Source: Alphaproteobacteria bacterium (lineage in GTDB: Bacteria > Pseudomonadota > Alphaproteobacteria > UBA6615). From it: DNA of 64,000 bases. The notes under the pieces were generated by a model. It searched no databases and was not told the origin of the DNA. It saw only the letters and a list, made by a program, of their open reading frames with translations. The stretch lies in contig JAJFJA010000056.1 of assembly GCA_021774445.1 (NCBI GenBank), positions 82,347 to 146,346 on the forward strand. The letters run 5' to 3'. Shown here one piece after another: positions 1 to 10,882 of the stretch (the first letter of the stretch is position 1; each line of letters opens with the position of its first letter). Both the position numbers and the translations under genes were made by a program.

Positions 1-219
1 TCGGTCAAGCGAATCGATACGGACCCGTCGGCGTTCGGCCGCCGCTATCAGCCGCAACATCCGGCTGCCGACGCGGACGGCTATGTGCTGACACCGAATG
101 TCCAGCCGCTCGTCGAGATGATGGATCTGCGCGAGGCGCAGCGAAGCTACGACTCCAACCTGCGGGTGATCGACGCGGCCCGGACGATGTTGGCGCGGAC
201 GATCGAGCTACTGCGCTAG
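1..219 (+). CDS. flgC: flagellar basal-body rod protein FlgC, C-terminal part
   Basis: The last 72 residues of FlgC; the start lies before the window. FlgC is a proximal rod subunit that crosses the periplasm between the MS ring and the distal rod. The reading frame is open from base 1 and ends with the typical C-terminal helix of rod proteins, containing PLVEMMDLREAQRSYDSN followed by a heptad-like tail. It lies 22 bases before fliE, the usual flgC-fliE order. FlgB, FlgF and FlgG share a similar tail, so the assignment leans on that neighbour. Identity as a rod protein is firm, and as FlgC likely. Confidence 0.85.
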   Translation, partial: SVKRIDTDPSAFGRRYQPQHPAADADGYVLTPNVQPLVEMMDLREAQRSYDSNLRVIDAARTMLARTIELLR

Positions 220-241
220 CGCGAATTGAGGAGATACGGCA

Positions 242-547
242 ATGACGGTACATATCGCGGACGCGGTCTCTGCGTATGCAAACGCGGCCCGGGCGACGAG
301 CCCGGGCATGGATGCGCCGACCAAGCCCGGCGACTCCTTCGCCGATCTGTTGCGGGATGTCGCGGCCGGCGCGGTTGAGGCCGGCAAGCATTCCGACGAG
401 ATCGTTGCGGCGGGACTCGATGGCAAAGCTGGCGTGGCCGAAGTCGTTACGGCGGTCGCCAATGCCGAACTGACACTGCAGACGGTGGTCGCGCTGCGCG
501 ACCGGGTGGTGGAGGCCTATCAAGAAATCCTGCGGATGCCGATCTGA
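242..547 (+). CDS. fliE: flagellar hook-basal body protein FliE
   Basis: FliE (101 residues) is the small adaptor joining the MS ring to the rod and is exported early by the flagellar type III apparatus. The N-terminal third is low-complexity and Ala-rich. The conserved C-terminal half carries the family pattern F-DLL near residues 32-36 and VANAELTLQTVVALRDRVVE near the end, followed by AYQEILRMPI. A GAGGAG ribosome-binding site lies about 8 bases before the ATG. It sits between flgC and fliQ in what looks like one flagellar operon. Confidence 0.94.
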   Translation: MTVHIADAVSAYANAARATSPGMDAPTKPGDSFADLLRDVAAGAVEAGKHSDEIVAAGLDGKAGVAEVVTAVANAELTLQTVVALRDRVVEAYQEILRMPI

Positions 548-574
548 CTTCGGCAGACGGCTGACTGACCGGTC

Positions 575-841
575 ATGGACACCCAAGTCGCCCTGGAGAT
601 CGCCCGCGAGGGGATCATCGTGCTGATCAAATTGTCGGCACCATTGATGATTGTCGCGCTCGTTGTCGGTCTGGTGATCTCGCTGTTCCAGGCGTTGACG
701 CAGATTCAGGAGATGACACTGGCCTTCGTGCCGAAGATTCTGGTGATGTTCCTGTCGTTGCTGGTGTTCCTGCCGTTTATGCTATCGACGCTGACGAGCT
801 TCACCGAAGGACTCTTCGATCGTATCGTCGGGATCGGCTAG
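575..841 (+). CDS. fliQ: flagellar biosynthesis protein FliQ
   Basis: FliQ (88 residues) is a small inner-membrane subunit of the FliPQR export gate, through which rod, hook and filament proteins pass. Two hydrophobic segments (about residues 15-38 and 52-75) flank the conserved short loop QALTQIQEMTLAFVPK. Length matches the family (about 89). It starts 27 bases after fliE and is followed after 14 bases by fliR. fliP, the third gate subunit, is not in this window and must be encoded elsewhere. Confidence 0.96.
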   Translation: MDTQVALEIAREGIIVLIKLSAPLMIVALVVGLVISLFQALTQIQEMTLAFVPKILVMFLSLLVFLPFMLSTLTSFTEGLFDRIVGIG

Positions 842-855
842 GGCACGGCAGAGGC

Positions 856-1620
856 ATGCTCGCCGAACTCCTGTCGCTCGATGTCTACCTGTTGATCCTG
901 GTGTTCGCCCGTCTGGGCGGCGCCATCATGGTGTTGCCGGGGCTCGGCGAAGTGACGATCCCGCCGCGGTTGCGATTGGGGTTGGCGCTAACACTGTCGG
1001 TGATCATGCTGCCCCTGGTCGGCGACGTGCTGCCGCCGCCGCCGAGCCATTTGGCCGGTCTGGCAATGGTGCTGTTGCAGGAACTGTTGGTCGGCATCGC
1101 CATTGGGGCGTTCGGCCGACTGCTGATCACGGGGCTGCAGGTCGGTGGCACCTTTATCGCCTATAATACCGGACTCGGTAGCGCGCAGTTGTTCGATCCC
1201 AATGCGCAGCAGCAGGGCGCGATCACCGGCGCCTTCATGACCACGGTCGGCGTGACGCTGCTGTTCACCTCGAACATGCACCATTTGATGCTGTCGGCGT
1301 TGGCGGACAGCTATGTGGTGTTCGAGCCGGGCAACCCGTTCCCCGCCGGCGATTTCGCCCTGGTCGCGGCACGGTTGGTCTCGGACAGCTTTCAGCTCGG
1401 CTTGCGGATCGCGCTGCCGGTGGTGATCGTCTCCATCCTGATCTACCTGTCCATGGGCTTGATGGCACGGCTGATGCCGCAGGTTCAGGTGTTCTTCATT
1501 GCCCTGCCAGTGCAGATGCTGGTCGGCTTCTTGGTGTTGTCGGCGACGATCATGGCTGGGCTAGCGCTGTTCCTGGAAAACTTTGCCGATACCTACAGCG
1601 GCTTGCTGGGCATCGGTTGA
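856..1620 (+). CDS. fliR: flagellar biosynthesis protein FliR
   Basis: FliR (254 residues) is the multi-spanning subunit of the FliPQR export gate. It is strongly hydrophobic with about six segments, and shows the conserved region LLQELLVGIAIGAFGRLL and the following QVGGTFIAYNTGLGSAQLFD around residues 75-115. Length fits the family (about 250-260). A GAGG sequence precedes the ATG. It lies between fliQ and flhB; FlhB contacts this gate from the cytoplasmic side, so the three adjacent genes encode one machine. Confidence 0.96.
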   Translation: MLAELLSLDVYLLILVFARLGGAIMVLPGLGEVTIPPRLRLGLALTLSVIMLPLVGDVLPPPPSHLAGLAMVLLQELLVGIAIGAFGRLLITGLQVGGTFIAYNTGLGSAQLFDPNAQQQGAITGAFMTTVGVTLLFTSNMHHLMLSALADSYVVFEPGNPFPAGDFALVAARLVSDSFQLGLRIALPVVIVSILIYLSMGLMARLMPQVQVFFIALPVQMLVGFLVLSATIMAGLALFLENFADTYSGLLGIG

Positions 1621-1635
1621 AGCGAAGGAGCAAGC

Positions 1636-2724
1636 TTGGCCGAAGATCAAGACGAAAGCCAAAAAACAGAAGAACCGACGCACAAGAAAATTCAGGATGC
1701 GCGGCAGAAGGGCGATGTCGCCAACTCTCGCGAAGTCTCGAATTTCTTCATGCTGCTGTCGGGCACGCTGGCGGTCGCCCTGTGGTTGCCGAGTGGAGCC
1801 GTGAGTCTACAGCGGGAGTTATCGCGTTTTCTTGCCGCGCCGCATGAGATCCGCGTCGACGCCACATCGCTGCAGTTGTTGCTGTCGGATGTGCTGCTCG
1901 GAACCGGCAAGATCCTGCTGATCCCTTTGTTGTTGTTCATGCTCGCGGCGTTGACGTCGGGGATCGTGCAGAACGGGCTGCTGTTTTCACCGGAGCGCTT
2001 GAAGCCGGAGCTCAGCAAGATCTCGGTGTTGAAGGGCGTCAAGCGCCTATTCTCGCTGCGCTCCGTCACCGAGTTGCTGAAAGGACTGATAAAGATCTCA
2101 GTGGTCGGTGCGGTGGCTCTGGCGATCGTGCTGCCGGTGTTCGATTCGCTGCCCATCATACCGGCGACATCGGTGCAGGCGTCGATCGCCTTCCTGCACA
2201 AAGAAGCGTTAAGGGTGCTGATCGGCGTGGTCGCGGTGGTGGCATTCATGGCCGCCGCGGATGTGCTGTACCAACGGTACGAGCATCTAAAGAAGCTGCG
2301 CATGAGCAGGGAAGATATCAAGGACGAAAACAAGCAGTCCGAGGGCGACCCACATGTGAAGGCTCGCCTGCGAGCAATACGCACGGAGCGGGCGCGGCAA
2401 CGCATGATGCAGGCGGTGCCGACATCGGATGTGGTGATCACGAACCCGACTCACTTTGCCGTGGCGCTCAAATACGATCGTGACAGCATGGGTGCGCCGG
2501 TGCTGGTGGCGAAGGGTGCCGACGAGGTGGCGCAACGCATCCGCGAATGCGCGACCGAGAATGATGTGCCGATTGTCGAAAATCCTCCGCTGGCGCGTGC
2601 GTTGCACGCTGGCGTCGAGATCGATCAAGAGATACAAGCGGAACATTATCAAGCCGTCGCGGAAGTCATCGCCTATGTCATGGGTCTGCAGGGTAGCGGC
2701 GCGCCGTCACCGATACGCGAATGA
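1636..2724 (+). CDS. flhB: flagellar export switch protein FlhB
   Basis: FlhB (362 residues) controls the substrate switch of flagellar export from rod/hook to filament proteins. The N-terminal half has four membrane segments. The cytoplasmic C-terminal domain holds the self-cleavage motif NPTH (in VITNPTHFAVALKYD), where FlhB autocleaves after Asn. The start is a TTG preceded by GAAGGAG, 15 bases after fliR; the N-terminus AEDQDESQKTEEPTHKKI is typical of the family. This ends the flagellar block. cckA follows after 28 bases. Confidence 0.96.
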   Translation: MAEDQDESQKTEEPTHKKIQDARQKGDVANSREVSNFFMLLSGTLAVALWLPSGAVSLQRELSRFLAAPHEIRVDATSLQLLLSDVLLGTGKILLIPLLLFMLAALTSGIVQNGLLFSPERLKPELSKISVLKGVKRLFSLRSVTELLKGLIKISVVGAVALAIVLPVFDSLPIIPATSVQASIAFLHKEALRVLIGVVAVVAFMAAADVLYQRYEHLKKLRMSREDIKDENKQSEGDPHVKARLRAIRTERARQRMMQAVPTSDVVITNPTHFAVALKYDRDSMGAPVLVAKGADEVAQRIRECATENDVPIVENPPLARALHAGVEIDQEIQAEHYQAVAEVIAYVMGLQGSGAPSPIRE

Positions 2725-2752
2725 CACATGCGGGTTGCAAGTCGGGAGTTGA

Positions 2753-5320
2753 ATGCGCGGGATGCTTAGGTCAGTCGACGCGCCAAACCTAGTCGAACTC
2801 GAAAGCGTAACCGCAGGCGAGGTGCGACGCGACGCGACGGCGTTGTGGCGCGATCCGTTGGTCGGGACGATGATCGCGGCGTGCGGCGCCTTGGCCGCGG
2901 CGCTGCTGGTCGGGTTGCAATTGGTCGGGGCGGCGCCGGCGATATTGGCCATTGCCGGTGCCGCCGCGGTTGGATTCGCCGCCACCGGCGTTGCCGGGCT
3001 TTGGTTTTCGCAAGCGCGGGCGCGGGGAACGCAGCAACGGGCGGCGCTGTGGCGTTCGGTCGGCGATGCGTTGCCGTTTCCGTGCTTCGTCGTGGATACG
3101 GCCGGCCGTGCCGTCTACGCCAACAGCAACTTCCACGAGGAATGGCCGAACAGCCTGCATGCACCGCTGGCCGAACTGAAGGCGCGGTTCGGTGGCGGCG
3201 ACGGTATCGGGTCGCAGATCGCCTGGTTGGCCGATACGGCAGCGCAAGGCGTGACGGCGGCAAAGGAGATCGCGGCGCGGGGCGGCCGCGAGACGGAATG
3301 GTTGCGCCTATCCGTGTACCCGTTGCGCGACGGCGAACGCCATGTGCTGTGGGCGATCGAAGACATCACCGCGCGCCGGGAGATGGAGCAGGTCATTCGG
3401 GAAGAGCAAGCGAAGCTGATCGACTTCTTGGAAAACGCACCGGTCGGGTTCTATTCGGTCGATGACGAGGGCCGGTTCCTGCTGATTAACCACACCATGG
3501 CCGAATGGCTCGGTACGGACATGGCGGCCGTCCGGGAGCAGGATCTGCGGCTGCATGATTGCCTGGTCGACAAGCCGGCGGAGGGCACTCCCGCCTATAG
3601 CCCGTTTGCGGGCGACGGCGAGGCGACGCGCGGTGAGACATTGTTGGCGGCGCGCGATGGGCACTCGCTGCCGGTTTTCATCAGCCAGACCGTGGTCGAG
3701 GGCAGCGACGATCAGGGCATGCGGACACGCTCGGTGGTTCGCGACCTGACGCCGGAACGACAGTGGGAACAAGCGCTGAAGCGCTCGGAACAGCGGTTCG
3801 AGCGCTTCTTCGAGGACGCGCCGGTCGGTATCGTGATGCTGGATGCCCAGGGCAGGGTCTCGGAGAGCAATCAGCCTTGGCGGGCCCTGGCCGCGCCGGG
3901 GCAGAGTAAGATCGAGGGGCGGCCGCTAACGGATTTCGTGGTGGACGCGGATGCGGGGCAACTCGCCGCCTGGCTTGAGCGGATTTCCACGGCCGGGGTC
4001 CCGGCGACCCCGCTGGCGGTATCCTTGCGGGCGCTTTCCGAAGGCGGCAAGGAGTCCGCGGCAACGATATTTGCCAGCCGCATGAACGACGGCGAAGGCG
4101 GGGTGTATGGCCTGATCCTGCATTTCCTGGAAATGTCACAGCAAAAAAGCAATGAAGGCCAGCTGCTGCACGCCCAGAAAATGCAGGCCGTCGGGCAGCT
4201 GGCCGGCGGTGTCGCCCATGATTTCAACAATCTGCTGACGGCGATGATCGGCTTTTGCGACTTACTGTTGTTGCGACATAGCCCCGGCGATCAGTCGTTC
4301 GGCGATATCATGCAGATCAAGCAGAACGCCAGTCGGGCGGCAAACTTGGTACGCCAACTGTTGGCCTTTTCGCGACAACAGACGCTGCAGCCGAAAGTGC
4401 TCAATATTACCGACGTGCTGGCTGAACTCAGTAACCTGTTGCGGCGGCTGATCGGCGCCAATATCCAGCTAGACGTTGTGCATGGTCGCGACATGGGGCT
4501 GGTCTGGGTGGATCAAGGGCAGCTCGAGCAGGTGATTATCAATCTCGCCGTCAATGCCCGCGATGCGATGCCCGAGGGCGGCAAGCTGACGATCCGAACC
4601 GAAACCCTGGCGCTGGAGAAATCCGTGCGTCACGACACCGAGATCGTCCCGGCGGGAGACTATGTCGTGGTACGGGTGTCGGATAGTGGCACCGGGATAC
4701 CGGCGGAGAATGTGGAGCACATCTTCGAACCGTTCTTTACGACAAAGGAAGTCGGCGCCGGAACGGGGCTTGGGCTGTCGACGGTGTACGGTATCGTGAA
4801 ACAAACCGGCGGCCATATCTTCGTCGAGTCGACGTCGGATACGGGCACCACCTTCATCATCTATCTGCCCGTGCGTTTGGAAAGCGCGGTCGAGACGACG
4901 GCGAAGGTCGAGGCGCCCGTGACCCAGGCGAAACCCGATCTGACGGGTGCCGGCACTATCTTGCTGGTGGAGGACGAGGACGCCGTGCGTCTGTTCTCGG
5001 CGCGGGCGCTGCGGGCGAAGGGCTACCGGGTACTGGAAGCGCGGACCGGCGAGGCGGCGCTCGAGGTGCTTGACGAAGAGGGCATCGACACAATCGACTT
5101 GTTGATCACGGACGTGGTGATGCCGGAAATGGATGGCCCGGCGCTGATCAAGGAGGTGCGCGATCGGGTCCCCGAACTCAAGGTGATCTGTATTTCCGGT
5201 TATGCGGAAGACAGCTTCCGCCGCAAGATCGGCGAGGGCGGGGATATTCATTTCCTGGCGAAGCCATTCAGCCTGGTCCAACTGGCCGGTAAGGTGAAGG
5301 ACACGATGGCGATTACGTGA
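2753..5320 (+). CDS. cckA: hybrid sensor histidine kinase CckA
   Basis: CckA (855 residues) feeds phosphate through ChpT to the cell-cycle and motility regulators CtrA and CpdR in alphaproteobacteria. Order: two membrane segments (about residues 38-85), PAS-like regions (about 105-210, 220-340 and 350-465), a HisKA domain with phospho-acceptor His near residue 489 in GGVAHDFNNLLTAMIGF, a HATPase domain with NLAVNARDAMP and GTGLGLSTVYGIVKQTGG, and a C-terminal receiver with phospho-acceptor Asp near 787 in LLITDVVMPEMDG. The HDFNNLLTAMIGFCDLLLLRH stretch and the attached receiver are the usual CckA signature. It is 28 bases downstream of flhB, fitting its control of flagellar genes. Other hybrid kinases share the layout, but motif and context favour CckA. 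Confidence 0.9.
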   Translation: MRGMLRSVDAPNLVELESVTAGEVRRDATALWRDPLVGTMIAACGALAAALLVGLQLVGAAPAILAIAGAAAVGFAATGVAGLWFSQARARGTQQRAALWRSVGDALPFPCFVVDTAGRAVYANSNFHEEWPNSLHAPLAELKARFGGGDGIGSQIAWLADTAAQGVTAAKEIAARGGRETEWLRLSVYPLRDGERHVLWAIEDITARREMEQVIREEQAKLIDFLENAPVGFYSVDDEGRFLLINHTMAEWLGTDMAAVREQDLRLHDCLVDKPAEGTPAYSPFAGDGEATRGETLLAARDGHSLPVFISQTVVEGSDDQGMRTRSVVRDLTPERQWEQALKRSEQRFERFFEDAPVGIVMLDAQGRVSESNQPWRALAAPGQSKIEGRPLTDFVVDADAGQLAAWLERISTAGVPATPLAVSLRALSEGGKESAATIFASRMNDGEGGVYGLILHFLEMSQQKSNEGQLLHAQKMQAVGQLAGGVAHDFNNLLTAMIGFCDLLLLRHSPGDQSFGDIMQIKQNASRAANLVRQLLAFSRQQTLQPKVLNITDVLAELSNLLRRLIGANIQLDVVHGRDMGLVWVDQGQLEQVIINLAVNARDAMPEGGKLTIRTETLALEKSVRHDTEIVPAGDYVVVRVSDSGTGIPAENVEHIFEPFFTTKEVGAGTGLGLSTVYGIVKQTGGHIFVESTSDTGTTFIIYLPVRLESAVETTAKVEAPVTQAKPDLTGAGTILLVEDEDAVRLFSARALRAKGYRVLEARTGEAALEVLDEEGIDTIDLLITDVVMPEMDGPALIKEVRDRVPELKVICISGYAEDSFRRKIGEGGDIHFLAKPFSLVQLAGKVKDTMAIT

Positions 5321-5341
5321 TCGTCGGATCATGTTCGCCTA

Positions 5342-5356
5342 GAACAAAGAAAGAAC
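5342..5356 (+). promoter_or_regulatory. LexA (SOS) box upstream of recA
   Basis: A perfect GAAC-N7-GAAC direct repeat, the known LexA operator of alphaproteobacteria, about 80 bases before recA. Two further GAAC words follow within 15 bases. A possible promoter, TTGAGA at 5357-5362 and TACATT at 5379-5384 (spacing 16), begins just behind the box, so LexA bound here would block polymerase. SOS induction of recA is established for the group; the site here is read directly from sequence. Confidence 0.82.
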
Positions 5357-5437
5357 TTGAGAACGAGAACAAATGCTGTACATTGACGGCTCATTGCAGC
5401 GGCGCGGGCGGCTGTGAAATAAGAGGGGACAGTGACA

Positions 5438-6520
<1,083 letters not shown>

Positions 6521-6566
6521 GCCGATAAGGCCGGAACCCTCACCGGTCTTACGAAGGGCCAAAACT

Positions 6567-6604
6567 GACGCGGCGCCATTAATGGGCGCCGCGTCTTTCT
6601 TTTG
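6567..6604 (+). terminator. Rho-independent terminator of recA
   Basis: An 11-bp perfect GC-rich stem (GACGCGGCGCC paired with GGCGCCGCGTC) with a 7-base loop, followed at once by TTTCTTTTG. It lies 46 bases after the recA stop codon and well before alaS, so it should insulate alaS from SOS-induced recA transcription. Confidence 0.88.
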
Positions 6605-6780
6605 TTCTCGCGGGGTTCCGACCAGTGCCCGGGGGCGGCGGCGCTCGACACTCCCGCGGTGGCAGAGTAAAAGGCATCCGCCCGCCGTAAAAACCGCGGC
6701 AACCTGTCGTGCATATGGGCGCAGGAGGGTGAAATCGTTGCCGAGCCTGGGTTGGCTCGCCTTGCAGGGCGGATGATGTT

Positions 6781-9429
6781 GTGACGTCGACGAACGAGAT
6801 ACGGACGGCCTTCCTGGACTACTTTGCCGGGCATGACCATGAAATCGTGCCATCGTCGCCGCTGGTTCCGCACAACGATCCGACGTTGCTGTTCGTCAAT
6901 GCCGGCATGGTGCAGTTCAAGAACGTCTTTACCGGGGCCGAGACGCGGCCGTATCGGCGGGCCACTACGTCGCAGAAATGCGTTCGCGCCGGGGGCAAGC
7001 ACAATGATCTGGAGAATGTCGGCTACACGACCCGCCATAACACCTTCTTTGAGATGCTCGGCAATTTCTCGTTTGGCGATTATTTCAAGGACGTCGCTAT
7101 TGAGCTGGCCTGGACCCTGGTTACGAAAGGTTTTGGGCTGCCGGCGGACCGTTTGACCGTAACGGTCTATGCCGACGACGACGAAGCGCATGGACTGTGG
7201 CGACGGATCGCCGGTTTGCCCGACGAACGGATTATCCGCATTGCGACGTCGGATAACTTCTGGGCGATGGGTGATACCGGGCCCTGCGGCCCATGCTCGG
7301 AGATCTTCTACGACCATGGCGACCACATAGCGGGAGGGCCACCGGGCAGTCCCGATGAAGATGGCGACCGCTTTGTCGAGATCTGGAATCTCGTATTTAT
7401 GCAGTATGAACAGGACGGCTCGGGTGAGCGGGCTGCCCTGCCGAAACCCTCGATCGATACCGGTATGGGGCTGGAGCGGATTGCGGCCATCCTGCAAGGC
7501 AAGCATGACAGCTACGATATCGATACGCTGCGGTCACTGATTGAGGCCTCCGCGGACGCGACCAACACGCCGGCCGATGGCGGCCACGGGGTCAGTCACC
7601 GGGTCATCGCCGATCACATACGGTCCTGCAGTTTTCTAATCGCCGACGGCGTGCTGCCGGCCAATGACGGCCGCGGCTATGTGCTGCGGCGGATCATGCG
7701 CCGGGCGATGCGCCATGCCCATATCCTCGGGGCCAGAGATCCGCTGATGCATCGCCTGGTGCCGACGCTGGTGACCGATATGGGCCAGGCCTATCCAGAA
7801 CTGGGACGCGCGGAAGCCTTGATTACGGAGACGTTCCGCTTGGAGGAAGAGCGGTTTCGTCAGACCCTGGACCGCGGCCTGCGGTTGCTGGAAGAAGAAA
7901 CGGCGAAACTCGGCGAGCGCCAGGCTTTGGCCGGCGAGGTTGCCTTCCGGCTTTACGATACCTACGGATTCCCGCTTGATCTTACCGAGGATATTCTCAG
8001 GGGGCAGGGGCGCAGCGTCGATATTGCCGGCTTTGACAGTGCCATGGCGCGGCAACGGGAGGCCGCGCGGAAGGCCTGGGCGGGTTCGGGCGAAGCGGCG
8101 ACCGAGGCGGTATGGTTCGATATTCGGGAACAGGTCGGGGCGACGGAATTCCTGGGCTACCAAGCCGAAATTGCCGAGGGGCAGGTGGTGGCCCTGATCG
8201 CGGATGGGGCTCCGGTGACGCAGGCCGATGCCGGCGCAAGGGTTACCGTCGTGGTCAATCAGACGCCATTTTACGGCGAGTCCGGTGGCCAGATGGGCGA
8301 TTCCGGCGTGATGTTCACGGCCGATGGCACCGAGGTCGCGGTGCAGGATACGCAGAAGCGGCTGGGTGATCTGCACATTCACCTGGGAGAGGTCGGGCGC
8401 GGCAGTCTGAAGGTCGGCGATGTCGTCGAGTTGCGCGTCGATGGCGAACGGCGCGCCGGCCTGCGTGCCCATCATTCGGCAACCCATCTGTTGCATGCGG
8501 CCTTGCGTGACGTCTTGGGTGCGCATGTGACGCAAAAAGGGTCGTTGGTGGCACCGGACCGACTGCGCTTCGATATCAGTCATCCAAAAGCGCTCAGCAC
8601 CGAGCAACTCGCTGAGGTGGAGCGGCAGGTGAATAGCGAGATTTGGCGCAATAGCGACGTGCAGACGCGGCTGATGACGCCGGATGCGGCGGTCGAGGCC
8701 GGTGCGTTGGCGCTGTTCGGTGAAAAGTATGGCGACGAAGTTCGGGTCGTTGCCATGGGCGACGAAAGCGATAAAACGCGGTTTTCGACCGAGTTGTGCG
8801 GTGGCACGCATGTGAGCCGCACAGGCGATATCGGCTTGCTCAAAATCGTGTCGGAGGGTGCGGTGGCGGCCGGCGTGCGCCGCATCGAAGCGGTCGTCGG
8901 CGAGGCGGCGTTGAGCTATCTGGGCCGGCGCGAGGGCCTGTTGGGTGAGACCGCAAGGATTCTGAAGGCGAATGCCGAGGATGTGCCGGCAAAGGTGCAG
9001 TCGTTGCTGGAAGAGCGGCGGCGGGTCGAGCGCGAGCTGACCGAAGTGCGGAAACGGCTGGCGACGGGCGGCGAACAAGCTGGCGGCGCACCGGAGACCC
9101 GAGAGATCGACGGCGTGGCCTATGTGGCGCGCTGCCTGGAGGATGTGCCGGCGAAGGATTTGCGGGCCATGGCGGATGCGTTGAAAAAGCAGGCGGGCTC
9201 CGGCGTCGTGGCCGTGACGACGGTAATGGATGGTAAAGCCAGTCTCGTCGTCGGGGTAACGCCGGATCTGGTCGAGCGGATCAGCGCCGTCGATTTGGTG
9301 CGCGTCGGGGTGGCGACGCTTGGCGGCAAGGGCGGTGGCGGCCGGCCGGACTTGGCGCAAGGCGGCGGGCCCGATGGTGCCGCCGCCAATGACGCCTTGG
9401 AGGCGATCGCCGCGGCGCTGGCGGGCTAG
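6781..9429 (+). CDS. alaS: alanine--tRNA ligase
   Basis: Alanyl-tRNA synthetase (882 residues) charges tRNA-Ala and edits mischarged Ser and Gly. The class II catalytic domain occupies about residues 1-240 (start [20 protein letters not shown], motif 2 region [19 protein letters not shown]). The editing domain shows the zinc ligands [12 protein letters not shown] (HxxxH) and ELCGGTHV. The C-terminal C-Ala domain ends with a [16 protein letters not shown] stretch, typical of the family. The start is GTG. The neighbours recA and icd are the common Rhodospirillales arrangement. Confidence 0.98.
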   Translation: MTSTNEIRTAFLDYFAGHDHEIVPSSPLVPHNDPTLLFVNAGMVQFKNVFTGAETRPYRRATTSQKCVRAGGKHNDLENVGYTTRHNTFFEMLGNFSFGDYFKDVAIELAWTLVTKGFGLPADRLTVTVYADDDEAHGLWRRIAGLPDERIIRIATSDNFWAMGDTGPCGPCSEIFYDHGDHIAGGPPGSPDEDGDRFVEIWNLVFMQYEQDGSGERAALPKPSIDTGMGLERIAAILQGKHDSYDIDTLRSLIEASADATNTPADGGHGVSHRVIADHIRSCSFLIADGVLPANDGRGYVLRRIMRRAMRHAHILGARDPLMHRLVPTLVTDMGQAYPELGRAEALITETFRLEEERFRQTLDRGLRLLEEETAKLGERQALAGEVAFRLYDTYGFPLDLTEDILRGQGRSVDIAGFDSAMARQREAARKAWAGSGEAATEAVWFDIREQVGATEFLGYQAEIAEGQVVALIADGAPVTQADAGARVTVVVNQTPFYGESGGQMGDSGVMFTADGTEVAVQDTQKRLGDLHIHLGEVGRGSLKVGDVVELRVDGERRAGLRAHHSATHLLHAALRDVLGAHVTQKGSLVAPDRLRFDISHPKALSTEQLAEVERQVNSEIWRNSDVQTRLMTPDAAVEAGALALFGEKYGDEVRVVAMGDESDKTRFSTELCGGTHVSRTGDIGLLKIVSEGAVAAGVRRIEAVVGEAALSYLGRREGLLGETARILKANAEDVPAKVQSLLEERRRVERELTEVRKRLATGGEQAGGAPETREIDGVAYVARCLEDVPAKDLRAMADALKKQAGSGVVAVTTVMDGKASLVVGVTPDLVERISAVDLVRVGVATLGGKGGGGRPDLAQGGGPDGAAANDALEAIAAALAG

Positions 9430-9447
9430 AGGCTTGGTCTTGTATTT

Positions 9448-9579
9448 ACCTCAGTGTCATCGCGAACGAAGCGCGGCGATCCATTCGTCACAACGAAGCA
9501 CTACCCGAGCTAGGGCACGTTGATTGGGCACCATGGATTGCTTCACCCCGTTGGGGTTCGCAATGACGGAAGTGAGGTC
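9448..9579. repeat. REP-like imperfect inverted repeat
   Basis: Between alaS and the convergent icd. The left end (about 9448-9493) contains GTCATCGCGAACGAAGC and GCGATCCAT. The right end (about 9533-9579) read on the other strand contains CGTCATTGCGAAC and GCAATCCATGG. The arms match over about 40 positions with gaps. The words GTCATTGCGA..GAAGC..GCAATCCA resemble the short palindromic elements dispersed in many alphaproteobacterial genomes. It could act as a bidirectional terminator or mRNA stabiliser for the two convergent genes; that is inference. Confidence 0.7.
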
Positions 9580-9582
9580 GGG

Positions 9583-10797
9583 CTAAGCCAGCGCCGCCTT
9601 GAGGCCGGCGTCGATCTTGTCGAAGAATTGAGCGGTGGTCAGCCATTTCTGGTCGGGGCCGATGAGCAAAGCTAGGTCCTTCGTCATGGCGCCGATTTCG
9701 ACACACTCGACGCAGACCTGTTCCAGAGTCTCGGCGAACCGTGCGACTTCCGGCGTGTCATCGAATTGACCGCGGTATTTGAGGCCACGGGTCCACGCGA
9801 AGATGGACGCGATGGGATTGGTGGACGTCTCCTTGCCTTGCTGATGCTGACGAAAGTGGCGGGTCACCGTACCGTGGGCGGCCTCGGCCTCGACAGTCTT
9901 GCCGTCCGGCGCCAGCAGCACCGACGTCATCAGCCCAAGGGAGCCGAAGCCCTGGGCGACGATGTCGGACTGAACGTCACCGTCGTAGTTTTTGCAGGCC
10001 CAGACGAAACCACCCTCCCATTTCAAGGCGGCGGCGACCATGTCGTCGATCAAGCGGTGCTCATAGGTCAGGCCCTTGCTATCAAACCGCTGCTTGAACT
10101 CGTCATCGAACACCTCTTGAAAGACGTCCTTGAAGCGGCCGTCATAGGCTTTGAGGATGGTGTTCTTGGTCGATAGATAGACCGGGTATTCGCGCTGCAG
10201 CCCATAGTTAAAGCAGGCGCGGGCAAAACCCCGGATTGATTCGTCGACGTTGTACATGGCCATGGCGACGCCAGAACCCGGGAAGTCGTAAACCTCATGT
10301 GAGATCGGCGCACCGCCATCCGCCGGCTTGAAGGTGATGGTCAGGGTTCCGGCGCCGGGTACTTTGAAGTCGGTGGCGCGATATTGGTCGCCGAAAGCAT
10401 GGCGGCCGATGATGATCGGTTTGGTCCAGCCGGGCACCAGCCGCGGCACGTTCTTGATAATGATCGGCTCGCGAAACACGGTACCGCCGACGATATTTCG
10501 GATCGTTCCGTTGGGAGAGCGCCACATCTTCTTCAGGCCGAATTCCTCGACCCTTGCCTCATCCGGCGTGATGGTGGCGCACTTCACGCCGACGCCGTGC
10601 TGGTTGATGGCATTGGCGGCATCGACGGTAATCTGATCGTCGGTTTCGTCGCGCTTGGTGACGGACAGGTCGTAGTAGAGCAGCTCGACATCGAGATATG
10701 GCAAGATCAGGCGTTCTCTGATCCATTGCCAAATAATGCGAGTCATCTCGTCGCCGTCGATCTCGACAATCGGATTGGCGACCTTGATCTTACTCAT
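9583..10797 (-). CDS. icd: NADP-dependent isocitrate dehydrogenase
   Basis: Icd (404 residues) oxidatively decarboxylates isocitrate to 2-oxoglutarate in the TCA cycle. The sequence is of the homodimeric, eukaryote-like type: [19 protein letters not shown] at the start, [19 protein letters not shown] for substrate binding, the Asp-rich [19 protein letters not shown] region holding metal ligands, and [10 protein letters not shown] for cofactor binding. Length matches the family (about 404-410). It is transcribed toward alaS, with a REP-like palindrome between them. The LOG-family gene upstream on the same strand ends 85 bases before the icd start. Confidence 0.97.
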   Translation of the reverse strand: MSKIKVANPIVEIDGDEMTRIIWQWIRERLILPYLDVELLYYDLSVTKRDETDDQITVDAANAINQHGVGVKCATITPDEARVEEFGLKKMWRSPNGTIRNIVGGTVFREPIIIKNVPRLVPGWTKPIIIGRHAFGDQYRATDFKVPGAGTLTITFKPADGGAPISHEVYDFPGSGVAMAMYNVDESIRGFARACFNYGLQREYPVYLSTKNTILKAYDGRFKDVFQEVFDDEFKQRFDSKGLTYEHRLIDDMVAAALKWEGGFVWACKNYDGDVQSDIVAQGFGSLGLMTSVLLAPDGKTVEAEAAHGTVTRHFRQHQQGKETSTNPIASIFAWTRGLKYRGQFDDTPEVARFAETLEQVCVECVEIGAMTKDLALLIGPDQKWLTTAQFFDKIDAGLKAALA

Positions 10798-10882
10798 GAA
10801 CCTGGCTCCAGCGTCTCAATGGGGCAAAATCACCGCGGGCGGCTCGCGGCAACATATGTGTCGGTCAGGGACCGCGCAAGGC

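Noticed and set aside
1..2724. Non-flagellar type III secretion (injectisome) instead of flagellum
   Set aside because: FlgC and FliE are flagellum-specific rod components and cckA follows, as in flagellar loci.
7636..9360. Long open frame on the minus strand opposite alaS (574 codons)
   Set aside because: It lies fully antisense to an intact alaS and has the His/Arg-rich composition of a GC-rich shadow frame.
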